This document shows, in pieces, positions 42,830 through 51,832 of a DNA stretch of 64,000 bases. Every line of letters starts with the position of its first letter. Position 1 is the stretch's first letter. Where the stretch lies: positions 92,379 through 156,378 of the forward strand of contig JAJDUJ010000018.1 in NCBI GenBank assembly GCA_022826705.1, in the 5' to 3' direction. Source of the DNA: Acidimicrobiia bacterium. GTDB taxonomy: Bacteria > Actinomycetota > Acidimicrobiia > Acidimicrobiales > Bin134. The notes under the pieces were generated by a model. That model did no database searches, was not told where the DNA came from, and saw only the letters and a list, made by a program, of their open reading frames with translations. Made by a program: the position numbers and the translations under genes.

Positions 42830-42887
42830 TGAGTCCGCCCGGCGCTCGGCCGCTCAAGGTGTGATGAGTCTGCCCGGCGCTCGGCCG
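42818..42887 (+). repeat. 35-bp tandem duplication across a gene boundary
   Basis: Positions 42818-42852 and 42853-42887 are identical except one base (C versus T in GAGTC(C/T)GCCC). The unit holds the end of the acyl-CoA dehydrogenase gene, its TGA, and an overlapping ATG (TGATG). Because 35 is not a multiple of three, copy one now encodes an 11-codon open frame. Confidence 0.95.
42829..42864 (+). CDS. 11-codon leader frame made by the duplication
   Basis: ATG 42829 overlaps the dehydrogenase stop (TGATG) and reads MSPPGARPLKV before a TGA that overlaps the ATG of the lipoprotein gene in the same way. It is a copy of the lipoprotein N-terminus fused to the dehydrogenase C-terminus. Translating it would restore coupling between the two genes. 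Whether it makes a stable peptide is doubtful. Confidence 0.3.
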   Translation: MSPPGARPLKV

Positions 42888-44126
42888 GTGCTGCTGGTTT
42901 CGGTAGTGCTGTTGGTGCTGTCGGGGTGTGGCCTGTTCAGCGAGGGCACGGTGGTAAGCCCCGCGCCTATCGCAGGTGAACAGGATGAACAGGTGGAAAA
43001 TGCGCCTGCGTTGCCCACTGCCACTCCTGATGGGGTGCCACTCTCAGAAGACGCCATCGTGATCGGCGCCCTGATGGCAACCACCGGGTTCCTGGCGGCT
43101 TATGACGAGCCCGCACTAGTGGCTGCCCAAACTCGAATCGACGCGTTGAACGAGGCTGGTGGCCTGCTGGGCCGGCCGGTGGTTCTGCGGCACATCGACA
43201 GCCACACTGAGTTGTCTGCGATGCACAAGGGTGCCGAGCAGCTATTGCTGGACGGCATCGACATGGTTTTGATGACCTGCGATGCCGCTTATGCAGAGCC
43301 GGCCCTTAAGGAGCTGGAGAGCTCGGGGACCCTGGTGATCAGCCCTTGCGGCACCGACGCCTCATGGACGACTGGGGAGCTGGGGGATCGGGTCTTCTCC
43401 CTGGGCACACCCGTGGGCACCGAAGCCCAGTACTTGGTTGCGTTGGTGGCTGATCGCGGGTTCACCACCGCGGCGGCAATCATCGACGAGACCAGTTCAG
43501 AAGCGGTTGCCGTATGCGAAGCCTTCAAGCTGAGATTCGAGGCCGTTGGAGGCCGGGTGACCGGTCTCTACCGCTATCAGCCCACCGATCCTGGCCTGCT
43601 CGAACCCGTGCTTTCGGGGCTGGTCAACAACAGTCCCGAGGCCATCGCGTTCTGCGGGACTCGGCTCGTGGCCCCGGAGATCCTGGCCCCGATTCGGGCT
43701 TCTGGCATCCTCCAGCCCATTTTCGCCAACTCCACCATGGACGGGGACTTCTGGATCGGGCACGTTCCCGGTGTTGGCGACTTCACCATGCTCTCGTACG
43801 CCTCGGTCTACACCAATTCTCCCGATCCCAGCCCCGCGGTTCGCCAGGTACTGGCCGACTATTTCGCGGCTGAAGGTCACATTGCCAGAGACGGGCGGGC
43901 TATCACCGGCGCCGACACCGTTGAGGCCTATATCCGGGCAGTGGAGCGGGCCGGCACTGTCGACCCGGGGGCGGTGGCCGTCCAGCTCCGGCGATTTGAT
44001 GGCGAGGATCTGGCCGCCGGGCCGGTCACCTTCGGCCCCGGCCTCCACGCGCCCACCGATCGTCCCATGCGAGTCATCACCATCGAAGAGCCTTCCGCCA
44101 AGTTCGACCTGATCATCGGTCCCTAG
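42864..44126 (+). CDS. Solute-binding lipoprotein, Peripla_BP_6 type
   Basis: A 420-residue receptor. The signal SLPGARPVLLVSVVLLVLSG ends at Cys22 (LSGC). The mature domain starts at AIVIGALMATTGFLAAYDEP and continues ALNEAGGLLGRPVVLRHID, the Leu/Ile/Val-binding-protein fold, with DMVLMTCDAAYAEPAL and AVQLRRFDGEDLAAGPVTF later. No permease or ATPase gene is adjacent, so it may feed a transporter encoded elsewhere or act as a sensor. ATG 42864 is used; the upstream frame belongs to the duplicated region. Confidence 0.83.
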   Translation: MSLPGARPVLLVSVVLLVLSGCGLFSEGTVVSPAPIAGEQDEQVENAPALPTATPDGVPLSEDAIVIGALMATTGFLAAYDEPALVAAQTRIDALNEAGGLLGRPVVLRHIDSHTELSAMHKGAEQLLLDGIDMVLMTCDAAYAEPALKELESSGTLVISPCGTDASWTTGELGDRVFSLGTPVGTEAQYLVALVADRGFTTAAAIIDETSSEAVAVCEAFKLRFEAVGGRVTGLYRYQPTDPGLLEPVLSGLVNNSPEAIAFCGTRLVAPEILAPIRASGILQPIFANSTMDGDFWIGHVPGVGDFTMLSYASVYTNSPDPSPAVRQVLADYFAAEGHIARDGRAITGADTVEAYIRAVERAGTVDPGAVAVQLRRFDGEDLAAGPVTFGPGLHAPTDRPMRVITIEEPSAKFDLIIGP

Positions 44127-44141
44127 TCCGGAACGCCCAGG

Positions 44142-45059
44142 TCAGTACCCGAGGTCGACGTCGATGGGGCCGAGCAGCTCCTGGCCGGCGATGTAGCGGC
44201 GGACATTCTCGGTGACCCGATTGGCGAGCAGCTTCAAACCCATCTCGGGAGTGTTGCCCACATGGGGGGTGATGAGGCAGTTGTCCAAGCTCCAGAGGGG
44301 ATGGCCCTCGGGCAGGGGCTCGGGGTCGGTCACGTCCAATGCGGCGCCGCCGATGGACCCGGCAGACAGCGCCTCCACCAGATCGTCGGTAACCACATGA
44401 CGGCCCCGCCCCACGTTGATCAGCCAGGCGTGGGCAGCCATGGCGTTGATCGCGGCGGCGTCGATGATGCCGGTGGTCTCTGGGGTCAGCGCCAGTGCTA
44501 CCACCACCACATCGGCGTCGCTCAGCGCATCGTGCAGGCTTTCGGGGGCGACCACCCGCTCGACCCCGTCCATGGGCAGAGGATGGCGGCGCAGCACGGT
44601 GATCCGGCAGTCCCACGGTTCCAGCAGCCTCACCAGCGACTCGGTGATGCCCCCGCCGCCCAGCACGGTTACCCGGCCGCCCAGCAGGTTCCGGCCCTCC
44701 GGCGGCGACCAGTTCTGAGCCCGGGCAAAACTCCCCATTCCCCGCAAGCCGGCCAAGGCCAGCATCAGCACATGCTCGGCCACCGGTTCGGCGTACACCC
44801 CCTTGCCGCAGGTCCAGCGGTGGTCGCGGTCGAGCAAATGGGTCAAGTTCTCGATCCCGGCGTAGGGGAGCTGCACCCACTCGATGCCCGCCCCATCCTC
44901 CAGCACACCGGGCAAGAGCTCGGGGGCCGCGGGCTCGGCCCAAACCAGCGCCTCGGCCTCGGAGGGGGCCGTCACCCGGCCGCCGCCGGCAATCACTGCG
45001 TCGGCCAGCGCAGGTCGCCGCCAGCAGTCGGGCTCTACTGCGATACAAGGCGGTTCCAT
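44142..45059 (-). CDS. D-2-hydroxyacid dehydrogenase family protein
   Basis: A 305-residue NAD(P)-dependent oxidoreductase. The dinucleotide motif is VTVLGGGGITESL; the catalytic set is Arg in LINVGRGRHVV, Glu in DVTDPEPLPEGHPLW, and His in ITPHVGNTPEMG. It interconverts a 2-oxo acid and a D-2-hydroxy acid. The N-terminal part is short and diverged from SerA, so phosphoglycerate is not assured. ATG 45059 was chosen because the longer frame would run through the divergent transsulfuration gene. It converges on the lipoprotein gene with a 15-bp gap. Confidence 0.87.
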   Translation of the reverse strand: MEPPCIAVEPDCWRRPALADAVIAGGGRVTAPSEAEALVWAEPAAPELLPGVLEDGAGIEWVQLPYAGIENLTHLLDRDHRWTCGKGVYAEPVAEHVLMLALAGLRGMGSFARAQNWSPPEGRNLLGGRVTVLGGGGITESLVRLLEPWDCRITVLRRHPLPMDGVERVVAPESLHDALSDADVVVVALALTPETTGIIDAAAINAMAAHAWLINVGRGRHVVTDDLVEALSAGSIGGAALDVTDPEPLPEGHPLWSLDNCLITPHVGNTPEMGLKLLANRVTENVRRYIAGQELLGPIDVDLGY

Positions 45060-45068
45060 ACCGCCGGG

Positions 45069-45075
45069 TAGTTTA
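45069..45075. promoter_or_regulatory. Heptamer TAGTTTA serving as -10 on both strands
   Basis: Plus-strand TAGTTT ends 6 nt before GTG 45081; minus-strand TAAACT ends 10 nt before ATG 45059. The small divergent gap leaves room for little else. Confidence 0.4.
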
Positions 45076-45080
45076 TGGGC

Positions 45081-46457
45081 GTGGAGGTCGCAGACTCGAT
45101 CCTCGATCTCATCGGAGACACTCCGTTGGTGCGGATGCCGCGCATCGCCGACGGGGTGTCGTGTGAGGTGCTGGCCAAACTGGAGATGCTGAACCCGGGC
45201 GGCAGCGTGAAAGACCGGCCTGCGGTGGCGATGATCGACGCGGCCGAGCGAGAAGGGCTGCTGAAGCCAGGCGGAACCATTATCGAGCCAACCTCGGGAA
45301 ACACCGGTGTGGGCCTGGCTCTGGTGGCCGCCCAGCGTGACTACCGCTGCATCTTCGTGATGACCGACAAGGTAAGCCAGGAGAAGGTGCAGCTGCTGCG
45401 GGCCTACGGGGCCGAGGTGGTGGTGTGCCCGGTGGCGGTGGATCCCGAAGACCCCGATTCGTACTACTCCACCGCGGAGCGGCTGGTGGCCGAGACTCCC
45501 GGCGCCTACCGGCCCAACCAGTACTTCAATCAGGTGAATCCCCTGTCGCATGAGCTGACCACCGGCCCGGAGCTGTGGAAGCAGACCGGGGGGCGCATTA
45601 CCCATTTTGTGGCTGGGGCGGGAACCGGCGGCACTCTCAACGGGGTGGGGCGCTATCTCAAGCAGCAGAACCCCGATATCCAGATAGTGGCCGGAGACCC
45701 GGAGGGCTCGGTGTTCAGCGGCGGGTCGGGTCGGCCCTACCTGGTGGAGGGGATCGGCGAGGACTTCTGGCCCGAGACCTACGACCCCGAGGTGGTCGAT
45801 CTGGTGATCCCCATCTCCGACCAGGCCTCCTTCGACATGGCTCGGATGGTGACCCGGCGGGAGGGCCTGCTGATCGGCGGCTCAGGGGGCACCGCAGTGT
45901 GCGCCGCTCTGGAGGTGGCCCAAGACTGCAGACCCGATGATGTGGTGGTGGTGTTGCTGCCCGATGCCGGCCGGGGCTATCTGTCCAAAGTGTTCAACGA
46001 CGACTGGATGGCGTCGTATGGCTTCCTGATCGGTGAGCACCCCTGTGTGAAGGACGTGCTCGACGCCAAAGAAGGGGCGCTGCCCCCGCTGGTATACGTG
46101 AAGCCCGAAGATCCGGTAAGTGTGGCGGTGACCCAGATGCGCGACCACGGAGTCAGCCAGCTGCCGGTGGCCAAAGGCGAGATGCCCTTGGCTGCCGCTG
46201 AAGTCATGGGGGCGGTCCACGAGCTTCAGATCATGGAGTTGGCCTTCAACGGCGATCTACTGGGCCAGCCGGTGGAGAGCGTGATGAGCCGTCCTCTGGA
46301 ACAGATCGGCATCGGCGAATCGGTGGCGCTGGCGGTGACCAAGCTGGAGCGCTCTCCGGCCCTGCTGGTGCTCGACGGTGGCCGTCCCCGGGCGGTGATG
46401 ACCAGCACCGACGTGCTGAGCTTCTTGTCGTCGGGCCCGTCGGATCCTGGTTCATGA
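45081..46457 (+). CDS. Cystathionine beta-synthase with CBS domain pair
   Basis: A 458-residue PLP enzyme (460 if started at ATG 45075). NPGGSVKDRPA holds the PLP lysine, TSGNTGVGLAL binds the substrate carboxylate, and GAGTGGTLNGVGRYL binds the PLP phosphate. Two CBS motifs follow from about residue 330 (PVSVAVTQMRDHGVSQLPV and ESVALAVTKLERSPALLVL). It condenses serine or acetylserine with homocysteine or sulfide. GTG 45081 is preferred because TAGTTT is 6 nt upstream; ATG 45075 would abut the -10 box. The stop overlaps the next gene (ATGA). Confidence 0.93.
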   Translation: MEVADSILDLIGDTPLVRMPRIADGVSCEVLAKLEMLNPGGSVKDRPAVAMIDAAEREGLLKPGGTIIEPTSGNTGVGLALVAAQRDYRCIFVMTDKVSQEKVQLLRAYGAEVVVCPVAVDPEDPDSYYSTAERLVAETPGAYRPNQYFNQVNPLSHELTTGPELWKQTGGRITHFVAGAGTGGTLNGVGRYLKQQNPDIQIVAGDPEGSVFSGGSGRPYLVEGIGEDFWPETYDPEVVDLVIPISDQASFDMARMVTRREGLLIGGSGGTAVCAALEVAQDCRPDDVVVVLLPDAGRGYLSKVFNDDWMASYGFLIGEHPCVKDVLDAKEGALPPLVYVKPEDPVSVAVTQMRDHGVSQLPVAKGEMPLAAAEVMGAVHELQIMELAFNGDLLGQPVESVMSRPLEQIGIGESVALAVTKLERSPALLVLDGGRPRAVMTSTDVLSFLSSGPSDPGS

Positions 46458-47599
46458 GCGCCGGCGACTGGGGTTTCGACACTCGGGCCATCCACGTCGG
46501 CCAAGAGCCCGACGAGGCCACCGGCGCCATCACCGTTCCCATCCACCTGGCCACCACCTTCGTGCAGGCCGCACCGGGCCAGCACCAGGGCTTCGAGTAC
46601 GCCCGCACTTCCAACCCCACCCGGGTGGCGCTGGAGCGGTGCGTGGCCGGGCTCGAGGGGGCCGAGCATGGAATGGCGTTCGCCAGCGGCATGGCCGCAG
46701 AAGACGCGGTAGTGGGCATGATGCGCCCCGGCGACCATGTTGTTCTGGGCACAGACGCCTACGGGGGGACGTTCCGGCTCATTGCCCGGGTGTACGGCGA
46801 GCGGGGCATCGAGTGGTCGGCAGTGGACATGGCCGACCTGGACGCGCTGGCCGGGGCGATCCGCCCCGAAACTCGCCAGATATGGGTGGAGACCCCCACC
46901 AATCCCATGCTGGCCGTGGTGGACATCGCTGCGGTGGCCGATGTGGCCCACGCTTCGGGGGTCGACGTGGTGGTGGACAACACCTTCGCCACGCCGTACC
47001 TCCAGAACCCGCTGGAGTTGGGGGCTGATGTGGTGGTGCACTCCACCACCAAGTATCTGGGCGGCCACTCCGATGTGGTCGGGGGGTTTATCGCCGTGAA
47101 TCGGGATGATCTGGCCGAGCGGCTGTCGTTCGTCCAGAACGCAGTGGGCGCGGTGCCCAGCCCGTTCGACTGCTACTTGCTGCTGCGGGGGGTCAAGACG
47201 CTGGGGGTGCGCATGGACCGCCACTGCGACAACGCCCAAGCGGTGGCCGAATTCCTGGCCGGGCATCCTGGGATCGACCGGGTGCTCTTCCCCGGCCTGC
47301 CTGATCACCCGGGTTTCGATATCGCGTCTCAGCAGATGCGCCGCCCCGGTGGGATGGTTTCGTTCATCCATGCCGGGGGTGAGGAGGCTGCGGTGGCCGC
47401 AGTGAGCGCCACCAAGGTCTTCCGGCTGGCCGAGTCTCTGGGTGCGGTGGAGTCGCTCATCGAGCAGCCCTCCACCATGACCCACCTGTCGGTGGCCGAA
47501 TCTCCGCTAGCAGTGGACCCCGGCTTGGTGCGCTTGTCGGTCGGCATCGAGACCGCCGACGATCTTTTGGCCGATCTGGAGCAAGCCCTCGGCTCGTAG
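46454..47599 (+). CDS. Cystathionine gamma-synthase/gamma-lyase
   Basis: A 381-residue Cys/Met-metabolism PLP enzyme. VHSTTKYLGGHSDVVGG contains Lys200, the PLP Schiff-base residue; EYARTSNPTR, ETPTNPMLAVVD and TMTHLSVAES are family signatures. With the coupled cystathionine beta-synthase it completes transsulfuration between homocysteine and cysteine. Synthase and lyase activities cannot be told apart by motif; the partner favours lyase. Sulfate freed by the window's sulfatases could feed sulfur metabolism, but no direct link is visible. Confidence 0.93.
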   Translation: MSAGDWGFDTRAIHVGQEPDEATGAITVPIHLATTFVQAAPGQHQGFEYARTSNPTRVALERCVAGLEGAEHGMAFASGMAAEDAVVGMMRPGDHVVLGTDAYGGTFRLIARVYGERGIEWSAVDMADLDALAGAIRPETRQIWVETPTNPMLAVVDIAAVADVAHASGVDVVVDNTFATPYLQNPLELGADVVVHSTTKYLGGHSDVVGGFIAVNRDDLAERLSFVQNAVGAVPSPFDCYLLLRGVKTLGVRMDRHCDNAQAVAEFLAGHPGIDRVLFPGLPDHPGFDIASQQMRRPGGMVSFIHAGGEEAAVAAVSATKVFRLAESLGAVESLIEQPSTMTHLSVAESPLAVDPGLVRLSVGIETADDLLADLEQALGS

Positions 47600-47604
47600 C
47601 CGCC

Positions 47605-48501
47605 TCAGTCCTGCAACGGCAGCAGGTCGTCGGCCAAGGCTTCGATCTCGGCCTTCCAGTCCGGGGGCTCCCCCAAGGGCATGACCACGAACTTTGAGGC
47701 GCCGGTCTCGATGAACGCCTCGATCTTGGAGCGGAGTTCCTGTCGATTCGACGCCACTAGGTCTCCGGGATTCTTGTCGGGCTGGCGCAGCTTGATGAGC
47801 TCGAGGAAGCGGTCGGGTAGCGGGCTATCGGTGTAGGTCAACAGCGCTCCGTAGTGCTCGGGGTCGATTTCCCGTTCGGCCTCGTCGGCGTGCTGTTTGA
47901 TGGCGGTGATGCCGCCTCGCACGTCGTCGGGGGTGACGAAGGAGGGCAGCCAGCCGTCGCTCAGCCGGCCGACCCGGCGGAGCTCAGAGGGGGCGATGCC
48001 CCCCATCCACACTTCCAGCGGCTGCTGGACCGGCTTGATGTCCACCCGGGCAGCGTCGAGATTGAAGCGGGGGCCATGGTGCTCCACCACGTCCTCGGTC
48101 CACAGCCGGCGCATGAGCGGCAGCGCCTCGTTGAACCAGGCCGCCCGATCCATGCGGGCCACCCCGAAGGCCTGGTGCTCGGCGGCGTCGGCCACCCCGA
48201 GCCCGAATGCAGGAAGCAGCCGGCCGTTTGAGATGCGATCGAGGCTGGCCATGGATTTGGCCAACAGCACTGGGTTGCGGCCGGGCAGCACCATCACGCT
48301 GGGACCGAATTTGAGATGGGTGGTTCGAGCCGCAGCGAAGGTCATGGCCACCACCGGATCCAGCGCGGGACCGCTGGCCCGCTCGGCCACCCACAGCGAG
48401 TCGAACCCCAGCCGCTCTAGCCCGTCGACCACTGCGCCGAACACCTCTGGGTCTCCCGACGCCGTCCCGCCTCCCACTCCAACGCCGATTCGGACTCTCA
48501 T
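47605..48501 (-). CDS. LLM-class (luciferase-like) oxidoreductase
   Basis: A 298-residue F420/flavin TIM-barrel enzyme beginning RVRIGVGVGGGTASGDPEVF. LERLGFDSLWVAERAS, LKFGPSVMVLPGRNPVLLAKSMASLDRISNGRLLPAFGLG and EVWMGGIAPSELRRVGRLSDGWL are the family blocks. ATG 48501 lies 1 bp after the RpiB-like stop; the longer frame to 48597 runs inside that gene. It is the last gene of a six-gene operon and may reduce or oxidise an intermediate of the amidohydrolase pathway. Substrate unknown. Confidence 0.87.
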   Translation of the reverse strand: MRVRIGVGVGGGTASGDPEVFGAVVDGLERLGFDSLWVAERASGPALDPVVAMTFAAARTTHLKFGPSVMVLPGRNPVLLAKSMASLDRISNGRLLPAFGLGVADAAEHQAFGVARMDRAAWFNEALPLMRRLWTEDVVEHHGPRFNLDAARVDIKPVQQPLEVWMGGIAPSELRRVGRLSDGWLPSFVTPDDVRGGITAIKQHADEAEREIDPEHYGALLTYTDSPLPDRFLELIKLRQPDKNPGDLVASNRQELRSKIEAFIETGASKFVVMPLGEPPDWKAEIEALADDLLPLQD

Positions 48502-48502
48502 A

Positions 48503-48913
48503 TCAGGAGAGCTTGGCGATCTCGGCGGACTCGCCGGGGTCGGGCTCGGTGGCCAAAAAGGCGTCGAGCATCTCAGTGGCCACTTCCGAGGAAACAAGGC
48601 GCAGGCTCAAGGCCAGTACGTTGGCGTCGTTCCAGCGGCGGGCGCCGCGGGCGGTCTCCGCGTCGGTACACAAGGCGGCCCGCACCCCAGGCACCTTGTT
48701 GGCTGCGATCGACACCCCGGTTCCCGTCCAGCAGCACACCACCCCGACTTCGGCGCTGCCATCGACCACGGCCTCGCCGACCGCTCGGCCGACATCGGGC
48801 CACGGTGCTCCTTCTGCTGCGGCCGCCACCACGTTGTGGCCACCGTCGGCCAGATGCTGCTTGACGGCGTCGGTCAGTGCGGTGGACTCATCGGTGCCGA
48901 ACGCAATGCGCAT
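48503..48913 (-). CDS. RpiB/LacAB-family isomerase
   Basis: A 136-residue protein of the ribose-5-phosphate isomerase B family. The core GVVCCWTGTGVSIAANKVPGVRAA places Cys60/61 at the catalytic Cys site and the anion-binding loop after it; ARRWNDANVLALSLRLVS is the usual C-terminal helix. The typical N-terminal DHxG phosphate motif is replaced by GTDES, so the substrate may not be ribose 5-phosphate. Gaps of 1 and 4 bp tie it to its neighbours in a catabolic operon, which also argues for a special substrate. Confidence 0.83.
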   Translation of the reverse strand: MRIAFGTDESTALTDAVKQHLADGGHNVVAAAAEGAPWPDVGRAVGEAVVDGSAEVGVVCCWTGTGVSIAANKVPGVRAALCTDAETARGARRWNDANVLALSLRLVSSEVATEMLDAFLATEPDPGESAEIAKLS

Positions 48914-48917
48914 CCCG

Positions 48918-50084
48918 CTATCCCGAGAGGTCGGCTGCGAGCAGGTCGAGGTCGAAGCCGTAGAGGGCGGCGCAGTTGTCCCTCAAGATCAGCTGCTGCT
49001 CGTCGTCGGGCACATCGGCCAGGGTCTCGGCCACCACCTCCCGAGAGCGGGGGAAGGTGGACTCGGTGTGCGGGTAGTCGGAGCCCCACATGAGCGTGTG
49101 GGTGCCGAAAGTGTCCCGCACTCGCACGCCCACCGCGTCCTCCTGGAAGCTCACGAAGCAGTTAGACGTGAAGAAGTGGCTGGGACGGGCGTCGGGATCG
49201 GCGAAGCGGTGCCAGTCGCCCCGCAGAGGACGGTCGGTGTAGCAGTAGTCCATCTGGAACAGCCAGAACGGGATCCAGCCCACCTCGTGCTCCACCGATC
49301 CCACCTTGAGCTGGGGATGGCGCTCGAACACGCCGGCGAAGATCATCTCGCCCAGGGATTTCCGCACGAAGTGGTCTTGCAGGTAGAACGCCGCCTCCGA
49401 TACCGCTCGGACGTCGTTTTTGGTCTGACCGCTGGCGCTGGCAAGGTGTCGGCCGGTGGCCACGTGCATGGACAGAGGCACGTCCAGGTCGACCGCGGCC
49501 GACCAGAACGGCTCGTAGCGGGGGTGGTCGTAGCCCTGGCCCGCCGGGGGCATCACGCTGATCATCGCGCCCGACAAGCCCATGTTGCGGCAGCGGGTCA
49601 TCTCGGCGATGGCCTCGTCGATGTCGTCCACGTTGATGAGGGCGATGCCCTTCAACCGCTGGGGGTCATAGGCGCAGAAATCGGCGATGAAGTCGTTGTA
49701 GGCGGCCATGGTCACCGAGCACAGCTCGGAATCGGGGATGCTGTAGGCCAGCAGCGCCTCGCTGGGGTAGATCACCGAGGCGGCCACTCCGTCGGTGCGG
49801 TTGTCGGCGATGAATTTCTCGGGGTCGTAGGCCCCGGGGCGGACCTCATCGAATGACGCCTCGATGCGGAGCTTGGTGGGGTCTTGGTCGAACCGGTTGC
49901 CGGCCTGGAAGCCCAGAAACGACATGGAGCGCTGTCCGTCGATGTACCACCAGTCGCCGCCGGGTTCGCGGCGCACCTGCGGCACCCGCTCGGCCATCGG
50001 CCCAGAGGTCACCCGCTCGGTCCACAGGTCGGGCGGCTCGATGATGTGGGAGTCGGACGAGATCATCATGGCGGTGGGGCTCAT
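48918..50084 (-). CDS. Amidohydrolase-2 family metal-dependent hydrolase
   Basis: A 388-residue COG2159-type hydrolase. MISSDSHIIEPPDLWTERV supplies the D-x-H ligands and the EP motif, VPLSMHVATGR the next His, and TLMWGSDYPHTESTFPRSREV the final Asp. It resembles the gene at 53360 more than those at 8039 and 34483 (both begin with SHxxEPPxxW). The ATG overlaps the D-aminoacylase stop in an ATGA. The substrate is probably an amide, lactone or carboxylate handled together with the other operon enzymes. Confidence 0.83.
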   Translation of the reverse strand: MSPTAMMISSDSHIIEPPDLWTERVTSGPMAERVPQVRREPGGDWWYIDGQRSMSFLGFQAGNRFDQDPTKLRIEASFDEVRPGAYDPEKFIADNRTDGVAASVIYPSEALLAYSIPDSELCSVTMAAYNDFIADFCAYDPQRLKGIALINVDDIDEAIAEMTRCRNMGLSGAMISVMPPAGQGYDHPRYEPFWSAAVDLDVPLSMHVATGRHLASASGQTKNDVRAVSEAAFYLQDHFVRKSLGEMIFAGVFERHPQLKVGSVEHEVGWIPFWLFQMDYCYTDRPLRGDWHRFADPDARPSHFFTSNCFVSFQEDAVGVRVRDTFGTHTLMWGSDYPHTESTFPRSREVVAETLADVPDDEQQLILRDNCAALYGFDLDLLAADLSG

Positions 50085-51832
50085 AGCGCTCCTTGTTGGC
50101 TGTTGGGGGTTGAGCGGCGAGTTGCCAGGGTCACCGGTTCAGTATCGCGCCCCGCTCGCAGTAGATGCCCGGGCCGGGCGTCGGTGAATCGGCCATTGGC
50201 AACTACTTCGGCGCCGTTCACGATCACCGACGCCACCCCGACGGCTTCGCCGTGAAGCCGACCTGCGTCGGCGGGCAGGTCGTATCGGGTGTGGACCGGA
50301 CCCGGTGCCACGGCGTCGGGGTCGAAAACCACCAGGTCGGCGTGCCAGCCTTCGGCGATGCGGCCTCTCCCGGCCAAACCGTAGAGCCGGGCCGGAACAT
50401 CGGTGAGCTGCCGGACGTGCTCCTCCAGGCCCAGCAGGCCGAACTCGCGGCTCGCGGCCAATGATCCGGTGGTGTAGGTGAAGAAGTCGAGCTGGTCGAG
50501 GTGGGCGCCGGCATCGGAGGCCCCCATCACCACCCGGTCGTCAGTCCAGAATCGGGCTCGGGCTTCCCAGTCGGCTCGGTCGGCCCCGTTGGCCGACGAC
50601 ACCAATACGGTTCGCAGGTCGTCGGCCACCGCGATGTCGCACAGGGCATCCCACGGGCTCACACCCCGCTCGGCGGCCACATCGCCGACGGTGCGGCCTT
50701 CCAGCGGCTTGGTCTGCGAACTGAACCCCTCGCCGATCACATAGGCGCCCCAGTCGGCGAGGTGGGACAGGCGCATCTTCACCGACCGCGCCGATCGGTC
50801 GAGCTCTTGGCGGCGCACGGGGTCGGCCAGCAGGTCCCGTCGTTCGTGGTGGGGGAGGGCCATCGGATCTTCCCAGCCGGGCAGGGCGGCCAGCACCGAG
50901 GGGGTGGCCAGGCAATGGCGGGCGGTGATGGCCAGCGGAATGGTGAGAGCGAGCACCTCGGCACCCCGTTCGGCGGCTGCATCCGACATGCGGAGCCGGT
51001 CCCAGCCCCCGGCTTCGGTGGCCGCATCCACGATCACCGGATTCCAGTTGAGGGGCCGGTCGGCAGCCAGCGACATGTCGGCCATCAGCTCGGCTAGCTC
51101 GAGATCGAACCCCTCGACGCCCGGTGAGATTTCCACCACTGTGGCCGCCGTGCCCTGGACTGCCCGGCACAGGGCCATGATCTCGTCTCGGGAGGCGGCC
51201 CGGGAGGGCACCGGCCGACCATTGCCGTCGTGGTGGGTGTTGGATGTGGAGGTGGAGAACCCCAGCCCACCGGCGGTCAGTCCGGCCCGCAGTAGCTCGA
51301 CCATGGCCTCGACCTCGGCGGCGGTGGCCAACTCCGAGGACCGCTCTCCCATCACCGTGCGGCGGATGGCGGAGTGGCCCACCAGGAATCCGGTGTTGGC
51401 GGCCAGCGGCCGATCGGTCCGGTCCAGGTATTCGGCGGTGGTGCCCCAGTTCCAGTCCAAGCCGGTGGCCAGCGACTCGGCGGGCATGCCCTCCACCCGG
51501 GCCAGCATGGCCAGCAGATAGTCGCGGGCCTCGGGGGTGATAGGGGCCACGGTGAACCCGCAATTGCCCCCGATAACCGTGGTCACCCCATGGAGGGGCG
51601 ACGGGCTGAGGGTGTCGTCCCACAGCACGGCAGCGTCCAAGTGGGTGTGGATGTCCACAAATCCCGGGGCCACCACCAGACCCTGGGCGTCGATAGTGCG
51701 GACAGCGGTGTCGCTCAGCCGAGGACTGATCTCGGCGATGCGCCCACCGGCGATGCCGACGTCGGCCGGTTGGCCTGGTGCGCCGGTGCCGTCGATCACC
51801 GTGCCGCCTCGAATGGCGAGGTCCAAGCTCAT
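50081..51832 (-). CDS. N-acyl-D-amino-acid deacylase (D-aminoacylase family)
   Basis: A 583-residue zinc amidohydrolase. IRGGTVIDGTG is the N-terminal beta-domain, VDIHTHLDAAVLWDDTLSPSPLHGVTT carries the H-x-H metal pair, GGNCGF follows, and GASDAGAHLDQLDFFTY holds the late Asp-His. The D-aminoacylase family removes acyl groups from N-acyl-D-amino acids or related ureido and amide compounds. Start and stop both lie in 4-nt overlaps with operon neighbours. Two more members lie at 54639 and 56426; this copy is the most diverged of the three. Confidence 0.88.
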   Translation of the reverse strand: MSLDLAIRGGTVIDGTGAPGQPADVGIAGGRIAEISPRLSDTAVRTIDAQGLVVAPGFVDIHTHLDAAVLWDDTLSPSPLHGVTTVIGGNCGFTVAPITPEARDYLLAMLARVEGMPAESLATGLDWNWGTTAEYLDRTDRPLAANTGFLVGHSAIRRTVMGERSSELATAAEVEAMVELLRAGLTAGGLGFSTSTSNTHHDGNGRPVPSRAASRDEIMALCRAVQGTAATVVEISPGVEGFDLELAELMADMSLAADRPLNWNPVIVDAATEAGGWDRLRMSDAAAERGAEVLALTIPLAITARHCLATPSVLAALPGWEDPMALPHHERRDLLADPVRRQELDRSARSVKMRLSHLADWGAYVIGEGFSSQTKPLEGRTVGDVAAERGVSPWDALCDIAVADDLRTVLVSSANGADRADWEARARFWTDDRVVMGASDAGAHLDQLDFFTYTTGSLAASREFGLLGLEEHVRQLTDVPARLYGLAGRGRIAEGWHADLVVFDPDAVAPGPVHTRYDLPADAGRLHGEAVGVASVIVNGAEVVANGRFTDARPGHLLRAGRDTEPVTLATRRSTPNSQQGAL

